This document shows, one piece after another, positions 45,066 through 57,108 of a stretch of DNA of 64,000 nt (its first letter is position 1; the number at the start of each line of letters is the position of its first letter). This DNA is from Erigeron canadensis (lineage: Eukaryota > Streptophyta > Magnoliopsida > Asterales > Asteraceae): the NCBI RefSeq assembly GCF_010389155.1, contig NC_057765.1:5642001-5706000 (forward strand), written 5' to 3'. Below the pieces are notes generated by a model. That model did not search any database. It saw only the letters and a list, made by a program, of their open reading frames with translations, and was not told the DNA's origin. The translations under genes were made by a program, and so were the position numbers.

Positions 45066-45440
45066 TTATTAACCAATTAAAATGTTCAATTTTATTTAAT
45101 TAGTATTATCATATTTGTTAATCTAATCAAATCATAAACTATTTTTAATTTAAATATCTTGTTAACTATATGTTTTTCTTAATACATCTACATGTTGATA
45201 TATGTTATAAAAATATAAAATCTACTATCTACGGTCAATGATATGCGGATATAGTTTAGAAATAACGAGATATGTCACCCGGGCGTTGCCCCGGGAGACA
45301 TTATATTTGTTAACGATTTAATAAAAAATATTATTCAAGAGAGAATGTGTTATATACTTTTTGAAGAAAACATGTATTATTCAAATTATTAAAAACTGGC
45401 ATTTGTCAGTTAAAAAATGAACTGTAAAAGTTTTGTGTGA
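45066..45440. other. Spacer with a GC hairpin
   Basis: At about 45276-45296, ACCCGGGCGTTGCCCCGGGAG in very AT-rich DNA forms a hairpin like a Helitron 3' end; the CTRR and partner end are not found. I see nothing else. Confidence 0.35.
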
Positions 45441-45681
45441 AAGTGAAAGTCGTTCGCGTAAAATTTTAGTGCTAAAAGTGTAAGAGACTTAAATGTTGTG
45501 ATGAAAATAAAAAGAAATCAAAAAGTATAAAAATTTAGTGCTAAAAGTATAAGGGGTTAAAATGTTGTGGTGAAAATAAAATGAATAGAAAGTTTATTAT
45601 TCTTTACAAGTTTTCCCGTACATTTCTTTTTAATATATGTGTTAAAAAGTTTGTTGCTAAAGTGTAAGAGGTTAAAATGTT
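45441..45681. repeat. Tandem satellite, left part
   Basis: Units of about 75-85 bp with TTTAGTGCTAAAAGTGTAAG, GTTAAAATGTTGTGGTGAAA and ATAAAAAGAATAAAAAGT. The array continues at 47215 after an inserted LTR. Confidence 0.85.
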
Positions 45682-45686
45682 GTAGT

Positions 45687-47209
45687 TGATGAGCATCCAA
45701 ATTGTGATAAAAACTCCTATTGAAAGGCTTCATTTCTATGTCTAAATGAGTTAATATTCAGAAACTTTTGGTACTTAATGAATTGCATGTTTATATAGGT
45801 TCACGGAAGATGCGAGAGAGGGTAAATGACATCAAGTAACTCAGGAGGGAAGCCTATGATGATTACAAGACACAAGGAAGCGATTCGGAGATGAACGAAG
45901 ACGCGGGAGGTGCAGCAGGAGCCACCAGCGCCGCTGGCAACAGCCAGCGCCGCTGGCCAGTCATCTACTAGCGCCGCTGGAGAATTCCAGCGCCGCTCCC
46001 TCAAACATCCCAGCGCCGCTGGTGCAAACCAGCGCCGCTGGCCCATCAGGCCCAGCCACCAGCGCCGTTGGTCAGCCAAGTTCAACTAGGTTTTATCCAA
46101 AAACCTATAAATATCCCTCTAAAACCCTAGGGCCGTAGCTTGCTTCCTCCAGGCGACTTGGGGGCCGTTTTTAAGGTATTTCCATCAGAACTAAACCCTC
46201 TTAACACCTCTATATCATCTAGAAGATCAAGCACCAACAATCAATCAATTATCAATCTCAATTTAATTATTAGCAGCCGCATTCAATAATTAGGAGGATT
46301 CTTCAACAACTAGGAGAGTGTTCGGTGTGGCGCATGCGTAAGTCACCGTGGCGTGATCAGCAGTAATCCGACATCATCAATTATTCACCTGTGTAGTTTG
46401 ATTTCTTTCTTTTTATTGTTTAAGTACTTTTATTATTGTTACTAGCATACTTTGTTGCAAGACTATTTATTTAGCAATTGTTACTATGGATTCTTTTCTA
46501 TTAATGATTGTTAGTGTTATGTGTTTTGCCATGAGTAGCTAGATTGTTATGCATCTGCTTGGATAATGTGATCATGCCTATGTAGTGATACTATTTGCTT
46601 GTAATTCTTGAACCGTTTTTATGTTTGACCTAGTTAAAGTAGGTTGGGGACTTGACAGGAAACCAAACTGTTTGGGTGACTTAACAGGAATCCTGTTAAA
46701 CTATAAAGGTTACAGGCTTAGTTTATAATCTTAATTAGGCGACTTAACAGGAAACTTAATTAAAGGGTTAGGTGACTTGACAGGAATCTTGACCACTTAG
46801 ACCGGAGGACTTGATAGGAAGCTTGGTCGTGATTAGTCGTTCAACAATTATAATTAATATGGTAGATGATCTATGTGGCATGTGAACTAGTTCCAAGTAG
46901 ATGTATCGCTTTAATTATTATAGTTTTGCTTTTCATTTTCAAATCATTTCGTGCTTCCTCGCTAGACCAAGCGGTTGGAAGCTTTTGTTAGTCTTAGTTA
47001 GTTAAGTAGTGACAAACCCCACCAATCTTAGAATTACACCTAGCTATATTCTTAAACATAGTCCCTGAGAATAATCATGGTCTTACCGATTTGCTATACT
47101 ATAAACGATTGGGTCCACTGCCCAAGAGTGAGTGTAGTAGAGAAGTTAACCTTATAAAATACAAATTTAAAACTTGTTAGGAAAATTAAGTTAAACTTCC
47201 CGCTCATTA
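45687..47209. mobile_element. Solo LTR, Athila/Tat-like, 1.5 kb
   Basis: It begins TGATGAGCATCC and ends CCCGCTCATTA, an inverted end pair TGATGAGC/GCTCATTA (CA changed to TA). The exact 5-bp repeat GTAGT flanks it (45682-45686, 47210-47214), in the middle of a tandem satellite. A TATA-like ACCTATAAATATCCC (about 46102) fits a promoter. The 3' part (CGCTAGACCAAGCGGTTGGA..., GGGTCCACTGCCCAAGAGTG) has the wording of Athila-type LTRs. About nine GGTGACTTAACAGGAAAC-type words lie at 46620-46830. Confidence 0.85.
45905..46075. repeat. Palindromic CCAGCGCCGCTGG repeats in the LTR
   Basis: The 13-mer CCAGCGCCGCTGG or near versions occur about eight times in 170 bp, upstream of the TATA-like word. 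Each is nearly self-complementary. GC content here is far above its surroundings. Confidence 0.9.
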
Positions 47210-47214
47210 GTAGT

Positions 47215-47840
47215 TAAAATAAAAGATTATCAAAAAGTAGAAAATTTTAGTGTTAAAAGTTAAGATATTGTGGTGAAAATAAAAAGTTTACTAAGAATTA
47301 TAAAAGTTTTGTTCTAAAAGTGTCAAGAGTGAAACTATTGTGGTGAAAATAAAAAATAAAATAAAAAGCATACTATTTTATACACGTTTTCCCGTACCTT
47401 AAAATAAAAGAAAATTAAAAATTATGAAAGTTTAGTGCTAAAAGTGTAAAGAGTTAAAATATTGTGGTGAAAATAAAAAGAATACAAAGTTTACTAAAAA
47501 ATATTATAATTTAGTGCTAAAAGTGTAAATATTAAAAGTTTTGTGTTGAAAATAAAAAAAATAAAAAGTTTACTAAAAAGTATTATAGTTTAGTGCTAAA
47601 AGTGTAAAGATTAAAACTTTCGTGGTGAAAGTAAAAAGAATAAAAAGTATACTATTACTAAAAAATATTATAGTTGAGTGCTAAAAGTGTAAAGATTGAA
47701 AGTTTTGTGGTGAAAATAAATAAAACAAAAAATTTACTAAAAAGTATTATAGTTTAGTGCTAAAAATGTAAAGATTGAAACTTATGTGGTGTAAATAAAA
47801 AAAATAAAAAATATACTATTCTTTACACGCTTTTCGATAC
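47215..47840. repeat. Tandem satellite, right part
   Basis: Continuation of 45441-45681, about eight diverged units, ending near TACTATTCTTTACACGCTTTTC. Confidence 0.85.
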
Positions 47841-47898
47841 TTTGTTTTTAATATATATATTATAATGTATGGTCTTGCAAGTACGTTCTTATTTAAAG

Positions 47899-48802
47899 TG
47901 AGGGATAACTGCAAAAAAATAAAGAGCATCTTTCGATCAATTTATGAAAATAGTAGTGACCTTTAAAAGTTTTATTTTAATAAATGAACTTTCATTTATT
48001 CTTGAAAATAGTAACATTTGACACGCGTACATGATGACATCTGCATTTTTCCAATACGTGGCATTTTTTAATAACGTGGCATGCGTTATAACTACAGAAA
48101 ATAAAAAGACCTTTCAACCAATTTACGAAAATAACAGTGACCTTTGAAAGTTTTACTTTCTAGCAATAAATTCATTTTTTGGATTACTCCAACACCGACG
48201 ACGACGACGGTGTTGGAGGTGGAGGTGGTTTCTTCTCGATTTCTTCAACTAATTTAGAAACCGTCGTCGTTTTGTTCGAGTTAGAGCTAACCTCTGGACC
48301 TCCGCTATCTGGCTCTATGTCATCTGTCGATGAACTATTCTCAAACGGTCTAAATCCGACCTATGAAACTCTCGTCTCACCTTGAACATCCTCTGTATCT
48401 CCCTACGGCTAAAACGACGATGTTTTGGTATCTATTTAAGATCTATGTCGTTTTTAAGATCTTCATACACAGCTTTTTAGGTTGTCAATGCTTGAAGTAG
48501 GAAGAGACTCAACAGAAATCAATAAAATCAAGCTCAAATTAGCTTCATAAGAAAATGATAAGAAGAAATACCTTGACAGAACCAAAACTGAAACGGAGCC
48601 ATGTCATTTTTTGAGAAAAATGACACGGCTGATAAAAATTACATATAAATAAATAAATAAATGCCACGTAATAAAAAATTTTCCATGTCGTCATATACAT
48701 GTGTCAAATGTTACTATTTTTGGGAATAAATGAAAGTTCATTGCTAACACTTTTAAAGTTTGCTTCTATTTTCATGAATTGGTCGAAAGATACTTTCTAT
48801 TT
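47899..48802. mobile_element. Pack-MULE-like element
   Basis: Arms of about 150 bp (left from about 47920: AAAGAGCATCTTTCGATCAA..., TAGTAACATTTGACAC..., CGTGGCATTT) are inverted at 48650-48800. The flanks share TATTTAAAG (47890-47898, 48803-48811), a 9-bp duplication. The inside (about 48180-48480) is GC-richer than its surroundings and gene-like, probably captured from a host gene. Confidence 0.75.
48179..48430. other. Gene-like captured segment in the Pack-MULE-like element
   Basis: On the plus strand an ORF (48179-48385) reads acidic and Gly-rich, then ELTSGPPLSGSMSSVDELFS. On the minus strand a frame reads NSSSTDDIEPDSGGPEVSSN..., ending in a Pro run (KKPPPPPTPSSSSVLE, stop). Both look protein-like, so the source strand is not certain and I assign no family. 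Confidence 0.4.
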
Positions 48803-48811
48803 TATTTAAAG

Positions 48812-49692
48812 AGTGTTGGCAACTCATCTTCCACTCTTTTTTTCACCACTCACTTTTAACCATTCATCTTATATCACCTCAACTCCACTACTCACTCACT
48901 ACTCATCCAAATTTTGTTGGCATTTGAGCACTCACTTCACCACTCATTACATTTTTTATTTTATTTAAAACTTAATATTCAATTCAACTAAATATATATA
49001 TATATATATTATTTAATAAAAAGATTAAAAAAAACCTATAATAATGATATATTTTCGAAAAGGTAGTTTATGAATATATACAACTAGAACAATACCCGTG
49101 CGTAGCCCGAGTTATGCTTTGATCGTACTGTAGCCGAGTGTAGCCACCGATAATAAACTAAGACTAAATCTTAATTAACTTAGGCGTATCAATCACCCAT
49201 CACTACTACAATTCTACAAAGACCTTAAATTGTCCTGGTTAAAACGTGAAATGAACCCGCTTCATAGTCGTGTCCTATACCGTATTTACTTCATATAGAG
49301 ACCGATGTCGACGGGACAGGATCGGCTTCCAAGGATGCTTAATAATTCTAGTAATAATTTTAATTTTGTATTTATATGTTTATTTTGGTACGAGTCCTAT
49401 TTGAGTTATAATAGAACCCGCTTTATCAATCGGCTCATTTTAAACATAATAGAGCTTGTATTTTTCATTGGAGTCGAGTTTGTAATAGAACCCACCTCCT
49501 CTATACAACCCGCTTTTCTCCAAATAGAGCCTACCTGCCCTACTTTTATCACAACCGGTTTGTATTATATATATATCATCAACAACGAAAAATAAAGACA
49601 ACAATAATAGTAATAATAATGCTTTGTTTTTCACTTATACTACCCAATCAATTAATCAGGTCGCTAACTTAATAATTCAACTTGATTCAACT
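48812..49692. other. AT-rich spacer with a Helitron 3' end
   Basis: At 49084-49120, read on the minus strand, hairpin-like CGGGCTACGCACGGG is followed by TATTGTT and CTAG then T (49087-49083): a Helitron 3' end. Its 5' end should lie to the right but I could not choose one. 48830-48950 is rich in CACTCA/CCACTC words. No gene is seen. Confidence 0.45.
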
Positions 49693-49860
49693 TCATAGAT
49701 GAAGTTAGACAATTTTGAACCTTTGGATTGAAATAAAGGGTTAAGATTTAAATATATGTCATATATGAATCTTAACCCTTGATTTAAATTCAAATATTGA
49801 GATCATACTAACTTCACCTATAAAGTTGTTCCAACTTTAGAAGATCTTGATCCCAAATCA
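49690..49860. repeat. Hairpin MITE (family copy 1)
   Basis: TTGGATTGAAATAAAGGGTTAAGATTTA is inverted in TGAATCTTAACCCTTGATTTAAATTCAA. A second member is at 52945-53085. Ends and target site are not defined. Confidence 0.55.
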
Positions 49861-52489
49861 ACCCGGTAAAATCTATTATAATTGCACTACAATAACCTAA
49901 TAATATAATACTTAAAAACGCTTTTACCATCAAGTATATTTCGGCAAAAATTTATTATTCACTTGCAAAAATGAATTGTAACATGCATACGCCTAAAAAA
50001 GCAAACACAAACCTACCCAAAAATAAAACTAAAATAAAACCTTTAACCCAACAAAAAAAACAAAAAAATATATATATCTTCTTCCTCAAATCCATATACA
50101 TATATACACACGCTCTCTTTGTAGTCTATATCAACACACACATATGTATATCAATACACACAGTATACATATATACTACATATAAATCGAAATGCCAAAA
50201 AATTAAGAAAAAAATAAGAAGAAAACATTAAAGTAAATTGAAGTGCCAAATATATACTACACAGTATAAATATATACATGTCAAATGGGTGTTATTTATT
50301 GCTTAAACGGTAATATTCGCTATGTACGTGGGGAGCAACTTCACAGACCGAGTGAGTCGACCTGTGTCCGAACCGTATTGGAGGCGGTGGTGTAGCTGCT
50401 AAATGATCAGATGCCCAGAACCACCTTGTCCCTATTATGATATAGGAAACTAAGTAAGACAAATAAATGTGACATGTATGTATTTATATAGTGATTTTGT
50501 TAGTGAAATAGGTATAGTAAAAGTCTATATATACAAATTTAAATTTTCAAATTTTTCTGAATTAGTTTGTTGAAATATTCAAAACAAATATACATTCTGT
50601 AGGAAGTTTATATTTCCAAACGGTCAATACATCGTTTTAAATAGCTTAACAAACTTTCAAAAAATTTGGTATTTAGAGGCCTAGTTAATTTGTACGTAAA
50701 TGATAAGATATATTAGATTGGAGATAAAAACACATGGTTATAAATAAATTAACGAATTTTCAAAAAAGATCCTAAATAAAAGGAATGATTAATACGGTAA
50801 GATTAAAAGCTCTAACATCCAATGGTATTTTTTTTTTGATCATAAAATGCTTTGACGTGAAACTAATAGTAAATGCTTGAAATCCTTAAATGCCCAAATA
50901 CGCTCACAAAGGAACGGGGCTTGAAAACCTTTTAATCTATCCTGTCAAACAAATAACTTAACGACATACAACTTTAAAGCGCGTAATGACGATGTTATAA
51001 ATGTGAGTATTATAATCTTTATAACTTTTTATTCCAAATTGTAAATATTTAACTTCTTTTACGGTTAATGGCTTTAAGTTTTGGGATTGGTCTTAATTTA
51101 TGGTTTTCGTTTGAACTAATTCTTTATTTAACTTTTTTTGGAACTTAAGATTGTTGTAAATGATATACTTTGAATAAGTATTATGTTTCCACGTTTCACG
51201 TCCTTTTTAGTTTAATTGGATAAGTTTATATGTAAGGATAAGTTTAATTAATTGGTTTATCAACACATGGGGTAATGAAGAGAAACAACTTTTCAAAATG
51301 TTTGCGAATATAAAGGAAGAATTAATACGGTCAGGATTAATTATCATGATGATCTTATGGCTGAAATTTGGAATCAAAATTTTTTTTTACCACTCATTGG
51401 TGGCAATATATATATATATATAATAGTTTAGGGTTAAAAATGAAAACTTGGTCTAAAACAAACACACAAGTGGGGTGCCCTTCTTCGTCTTCACCACGTA
51501 CAACTGCAACATATATAACTATATAAGCGCGCGCACACACACATATATATATACACATAGCTATATCTGTAATAAACAGGTTCAGTTAAAAGAAATAAAA
51601 AAATACCAGAACACAAGAAAAATAGCCGTTAACTTGCCTCAATCCTCACGCACGCAAAAGTTCACTTGTGTGGTCTGACCACACAATCCTACCCCACGAC
51701 GCGTGAAAGAGTGTAGGCGGCGGTGTTGAGTGGTGGTGCCGCACCCACCATGTGTTGAACTTCCATCCGTTGCCAATGCCCTAATGGTAATAACAATTAC
51801 AATAATAACAATAGATTAAAATAGGAGTGGTAGATTTATCTTTAATAGATGTGTATTTGACATGAGAGTAAAATTTGGTTTCTTTTTTACCTAATAAATT
51901 AAATGATTAAAACTTAATTATTCAGTTAAATTTTATGTCTTTACTTAACAAACAAAAATAACTGTCAATTACATATATTTTACTTAATACATACAAACAT
52001 TATTTATGCATACAACCACTTAATATACTCTACATTTAACTCAATAAAAGACGTATTAACAAAAAATTTAAAATTTATAAATAAACTTATAAAGCTAGTC
52101 TTTTAAGTATGAAAATGAACAAAACCAATTTTATTGGTATGCGATGGGTTAAGGGAAAGAAAACCAAATACTGTAATTTGGTTTCCTTTTTGTGAAGTCA
52201 ACGGGAAAAAAGAATATAAGTTAAATATACAAGGTTTAATACTTTTTTTGGTATATGATGGGCGAACGAGAAAAAACCAAAACGTTGGTTTCTTTTTACA
52301 CAGTCGACGACACAAAAGGAAAAATTAATATACAAGGTTTATATTATATAAAGTATAAGGATTAATGTTGTGTTGATTCAATAATAAATTTGGTAATGAT
52401 ATAATTATTTTGATCTAAGGGTTGTAACTAAAAGTTTGAGTTCATCTAACAGTCCTTATTTTTTTATAAAAGAATTTAGAACCTTGTTA
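49861..52489. other. AT-rich intergenic DNA, no gene seen
   Basis: Only short frames with microsatellite-like composition occur (TATA/CACA runs at 50070-50180 and 51530-51560). A GC-richer patch at about 50310-50440 (GTACGTGGGGAGCAACTTC...) is unlike its surroundings and may be an old insertion. 52130-52320 repeats ATGGG and GGTTTC.TTTT words in two related halves. Confidence 0.5.
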
Positions 52490-53330
52490 TATATAGATTG
52501 GTAGATTAGTTTGTTGTGTAATGCGAGAGATGTAATCTTTGTGTTAATTTATTTGTAATGTCTTTTTCGCATATAAACGTGGTAACCCGCTTACCTAAAA
52601 TTTAGGAAAATTCTGAGTAACTTTATTTTTGTAACATTCAACATCTAATCAAAACAACTAAAATGAAAATAGATTTAAAATAACATTAATGCAAATTTTC
52701 CATGATGACCAGCAACGATTGGGCTTCATTAATTGAGCTCCACTTATATCCAATTGACCCGTTCTTTTTCAGCATGGGCCGATCCATTTCACTACTTATT
52801 GGGCCACATCTTGGACTGAGATATCTGGGCTGCCAGTGCCAGTACTGTTAACAAATGCAGTATGATTCTTTTTTATACATTTTAATCATACTTCTTTAAT
52901 TGACTCTCTTATCTCTCTGTCTTCCTTGCTTCCTTTCATACTTCTTTAATCATATTGGATTGAAATTAAGGATCAAGATTCAAACTTGATTTTTGAATAT
53001 TAACCCTTGATTTCAATCTAATGGTTGAGATGCTCTCAACTTTATAGGTAAAGTTATGATAACTTTAAGGAATCTTAATCCTCGTGGGGTTTACTAATGA
53101 GTACTCTTAAACAACAATTGCAAATCAAGTTTGCATACATGTGAAATTGATTGTAGTCCATAGCCTTCACGGCTTCATGTAAAAAGAACTGATTAAAATT
53201 CAAAAACTTTTTGTTATTATTATTATTAGGCGTGTTACCTTTTTGGACTTGTACCTTCAAATATTAGGCATGTTGACACAATATACAAGTGGTAATTAAA
53301 CATTCGCTCCATTGTCTATTACGTGTTGTA
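52490..53330. repeat. Segmental duplication, copy 2 (right half)
   Basis: Homologous to 31250-32190 in the same order and orientation. It contains an extra hairpin MITE (about 52945-53085) absent from copy 1. It ends about 450 bp before the LRR gene. Confidence 0.85.
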
Positions 53331-53784
53331 GATCAGTATACCCGTATATCTTTGTTAATGTATATTATTATTATTATTTTTATAATAAAAATAAATAAAT
53401 TACTAAATATATTAAATAGTTAGATTATTAGTTTTCCTTTACCAAGAGGCCAAGATTTTACATTTTAGAGAAGTTCTAAATAGAAAGTGGAATTAACACT
53501 GCTTTTTATAAAAAAGCATTATTAACACTCAAATGTATGGTGCAATAATCCTCTTTATTTACAGACCAACAAATGTGAAAAGTAGAAAAACATGTAATGA
53601 CAAATTTTCAAGACTTTTAGAGTCTGTAACGTATAACCCGGGGCTATATATATTCATTCCAATTCCTATGTCTAGATTGGACCATTAATTCATTAATTAC
53701 AATTTGACAAGACATAAAGAGCGTTGACTAAAGTCAAAGTGCGTATACTCCTTTAATCAAACTTCACTATATATGAAGCTTTAA
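53331..53784 (+). promoter_or_regulatory. Upstream region of the LRR gene
   Basis: ACTATATATGAAG at 53766-53778 is a good TATA box. Transcription would then start near 53800, so the ATG at 53785 would be outside the mRNA and the ATG at 53851 is the more likely start. GTTGACTAAAGTCAAAG at about 53724 contains TTGAC W-box cores, common before plant defence genes. Confidence 0.45.
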
Positions 53785-56667
53785 TTGATCGACGGATGTA
53801 TCAGTAATCGATCAGCTAGCAATACAAATACCGAAAGAACTTTATACAACATGATTTCAAATATGTTCTCTAATAAATTTAAACATTCTCATGTTTTGGT
53901 CATTATTATTGTGTGGTCTTTGTTTCAATGTGTTGTTAACACTATTACTACTAGTACTTCTATCACAAGTCCTACTTTCCTTGACAAACAACCCGTGGCA
54001 AAAGCTGATAAACAGGTCAAGTGCATCGATATGGACCAAAATGCTCTTCTTGATTTTAAAGTTGGTCTTCAAGACCCCTTTAATTATTTCTCGAGTTGGG
54101 GAACTAAAAAGGAAGACGATGATTGTTGTATGTGGCTCGGTGTCACATGCAACAACACGACTGGTCGTGTCACGGAGCTTTACTTGTATGATTGTCGTCT
54201 TGAAGGTGATATTGGCCATTCCTTGTTTAATTTAAACTACTTGACTCATCTTGACCTTTCTCATAATTCCCTTAATGGAACCATTTCCAAATCCATTAGG
54301 TCGTTGACACAAGTAAGGTATCTTTGACTTTCAAATAATTATTTTAGCGGAACTATTCTTGAGTCTATTGGTCACTTGACCGAATTAAGGGAACTTTATC
54401 TTCTTGGTAATTCTTTTAGGGGAATCATTCCCAAGTCCATTGGCTCATTGACCCAATTAAAAGAACTTGACTTTGGATGGAATTATTTTAATGGATCTAT
54501 TCCCGAATCCATTGGTTCATTGACCCATTTAAGGTCTCTTAGGCTTTCTCATAATACTTTTAATGGAAACATTCCATTAGAACTTGGAAACCTTCTAAAT
54601 CTAGAAAGCCTTGATTTAAATGATCTTGGAAAGTGTTCAGTTGAAAATTTAAGTTGGATGTCTGATTTATCTCATTTGAGATTACTTGATATGAGTGGTA
54701 TTTCACTAGCCAGAGCTGATCATTGGGTAAATGCAATTCTAACTCTCCAAAACCTAACAACTTTATATTTAGATGGATGTAACCTCTCACAGGTAATGCA
54801 TCCATATTCTTCATCATTTTCTTCATCTAATATTGATAACCTTTCTCTCAAAAACAACAATCTCAACTCATCTATGTATCCTTGGTTGTACCCGCTAATT
54901 AGAAGCAATAAGATTAAGTATTTTAATCTTGGTGGAAACAAGTTAGAAGAATTCCCAAAATATCTTGGAAACCTCTGTAATTTGACTAGTCTAAGTTTCA
55001 TGAACAACTCAGCAATTGTTCCATTTTCTGATTTTCTAAAATCATTATCCGCCGGATGCACATCTGCTATGTTAACATTCATTGACGCCTCAGGTAGCCA
55101 ATTTATTGGGTCAATATCCGATGATATCAAACACTTTTCATCACTTCAAACATTATACCTAGATGATAATCAGTTAAATGGAACCATAAGTAAGAAACTG
55201 TGGGGATTGCCCACGCTTTTTGAACTAAAAATTACTTCCAATTCTCTTGGAGGTGCTACTTTTGAAAATATTGGAATGTCAAATCTTATGTTCATAAATA
55301 TCTCTTCCAATAATTTCAGCGAGAAAGCACCAGATTTATCAAACTTTCATGCTTCATCCGAATTAGATTTGAGTTCCAACAACTTCTATGGTCGAGTAAT
55401 GAATGTTTCTTCCACTTTGAATCTTTTAAATCTTTCCAAAAACAAATTCTACGGAGGAATCTCTTTTTTGTGCCAAATTGTTGATGGGCCTTTAAATTAT
55501 TTGGATCTCTCACATAACTTATTTTTTGGACAAATTCCAGACTGTTTATGGCAATTGAAACACCTTAGATTTTTAAATCTGGCACACAACAATTTGTTTG
55601 GAAGGCTTCCTGCATCTTTTGAATATTTGAATCTACTTGATGTGTTGGATTTATACAACAATAACTTCTCCGGAGAATTGCCTTTATCGTTGAAGAATTG
55701 CACCAACTTAACCTTTTAAGATTTAGGGGCCAACAGATTTTCTGGCAACATGCCTGTTTGGATTGGTGAAAACATGTTAGGATTGTATGCTCTTAACCTT
55801 GGTTCCAATAATTTATTCGGACCCATTCCTTTAGAGTTTTGCCATCTTGTAAATCTTCAAATTCTTGATTTGTCAATGAACAATCTCAATGGGACCATCC
55901 CTTCATGTGTCAATAATCTTACTTCCATGGTTCAACAAGGATTAATGATGTTGGCACATAACCGACATTATTATATTCTCTCCGAAGATCCTGATGGACT
56001 TAGTGGTCGTTATGTTGACACTCAGATTGTCCTATGGCAAGGGATTAGACGTGAATTCACTAACAATCTCGGATTTTTGAAAAGCATTGATCTATCATGC
56101 AACAATCTAACAGGACAATTCCCTAATGCTTTAACCGATCTTCGTGGATTGCTTGCACTCAACTTATCAAGAAATGCTTTACATGGGAAGATTCCAAAAA
56201 ATATTGGCAAGCTTAAAGATCTTTTAACGTTGGATTTATCAAGAAACCAATTTTCAGGAGGGGTACCATCTAGTATATCAGAGATGTTTTTGTTAAATTT
56301 TCTAGACGTATCATATAATAACTTGTCGGGGAGAATTCCATCCGGCACTCAACTCCAATCGTTTGAAAATTCAAGTTACACAGGAAATGCGGGATTGTGT
56401 GGACCTCCCCTTTCAAAATATTGCCCTGGAGATGAAAGATTTGAAGTACCATCCATCATTGGTGATGAAAGTGACAGACACATAGATCAACTTAAGAGAT
56501 GGTTTTACATTGGCGGGGCGATTGGTTTTGCAATCGGATTTTGGTTAGTGTGTAGTACTTTGCTCATTAGCCGGCGTGGAAGACATACTTTCTTTTGCTT
56601 CATGGATTGTTTGGAAAACTGGGTTTATGTGAAAGTGGTGGTGTTTGCGTTTCACACTTTTATTTAA
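53785..56667 (+). pseudogene. LRR receptor-like protein (Cf/EIX type) with two in-frame stops
   Basis: One reading frame without any indel spans 961 codons (939 from the preferred ATG at 53851) but is broken by TGA at 54325-54327 and TAA at 55717-55719. Order: signal peptide (HVLVIIIVWSLFQCVV), LRR N-cap (CIDMDQNALLDFKVGLQDPF, CCMWLGVTC), many extracellular LRRs (LTHLDLSHNSLNGTI type), an island (DGLSGRYVDTQIVLWQGIRR), final LRRs, the C-cap (GNAGLCGPPLSKYC), a membrane helix (YIGGAIGFAIGFWLVCSTLL) and a short basic tail without kinase. Such RLPs sense extracellular microbial signals with SOBIR1/BAK1-type partners. Both stops fall within repeats: the first replaces the residue between L and LSNN, the second a Leu codon (TTA to TAA). 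It is probably a recent pseudogene; a truncated product or sequencing errors are alternatives. Confidence 0.88.
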
Positions 56668-57108
56668 CTTGTCGTCTTTTAGTTTTTATTTATGTTGTTT
56701 TTATTTACCACGTTTTTATTGTATGTATTTGGGAGACATTTTTACATCGTTACGACATGAAGTTTTCAGTGAAATTCATCTTTCAAAAAAATAATTATTA
56801 AAGTTTCCACCAAAATTATGGGTGGTCATTTCGTGTGTTGTAGCCAATGGGACACCAATTGGTGCTACACTGCTACTTAGAATTCAATAGAGCTTAGTGT
56901 AGACCATGGATAATTCAAGCATTGGTGCTTGACCATGGATAATTCAAGCATTGGTGCTTGATAGCAAGCAACTAGTACAAGTAAAAATCTCTCAAAATGT
57001 ACCTTTCATGTATAATACAAAAAAAATTCTTAAGTAAAACTTGGAAGAAATTAATGAAAACAAACATCTCGTACTACAAACATATATGTTTTATGGGTTG
57101 GTTATGGA
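56668..57108. other. 3' flank of the LRR gene
   Basis: AT-rich, with a tandem repeat of about 32 bp (GACCATGGATAATTCAAGCA, 56912-56965, two copies). The border to the Tat-like gag fragment lies near 57100. Confidence 0.45.

Noticed and set aside
45905..46075. Regular palindromic repeats resembling a CRISPR array
   Set aside because: The 13-mers are unevenly spaced, in a plant LTR, without spacers of fixed length or cas genes.
45801..46085. Minus-strand ORF rich in Ala/Trp/Arg
   Set aside because: Composition comes from the GC-rich CCAGCGCCGCTGG repeats of a solo LTR.
49305..49634. Overlapping plus and minus ORFs of 96 and 64 codons
   Set aside because: AT-rich, no recognisable domain, no splice or promoter context.
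53785..53850. First ATG of the LRR gene as true start
   Set aside because: It lies only about 15-20 bp after the TATA box, so it is probably outside the mRNA; the ATG at 53851 leads into the signal peptide.
53857..56452. Several minus-strand ORFs across the LRR gene
   Set aside because: Antisense shadows of the LRR frame; no domains of their own.
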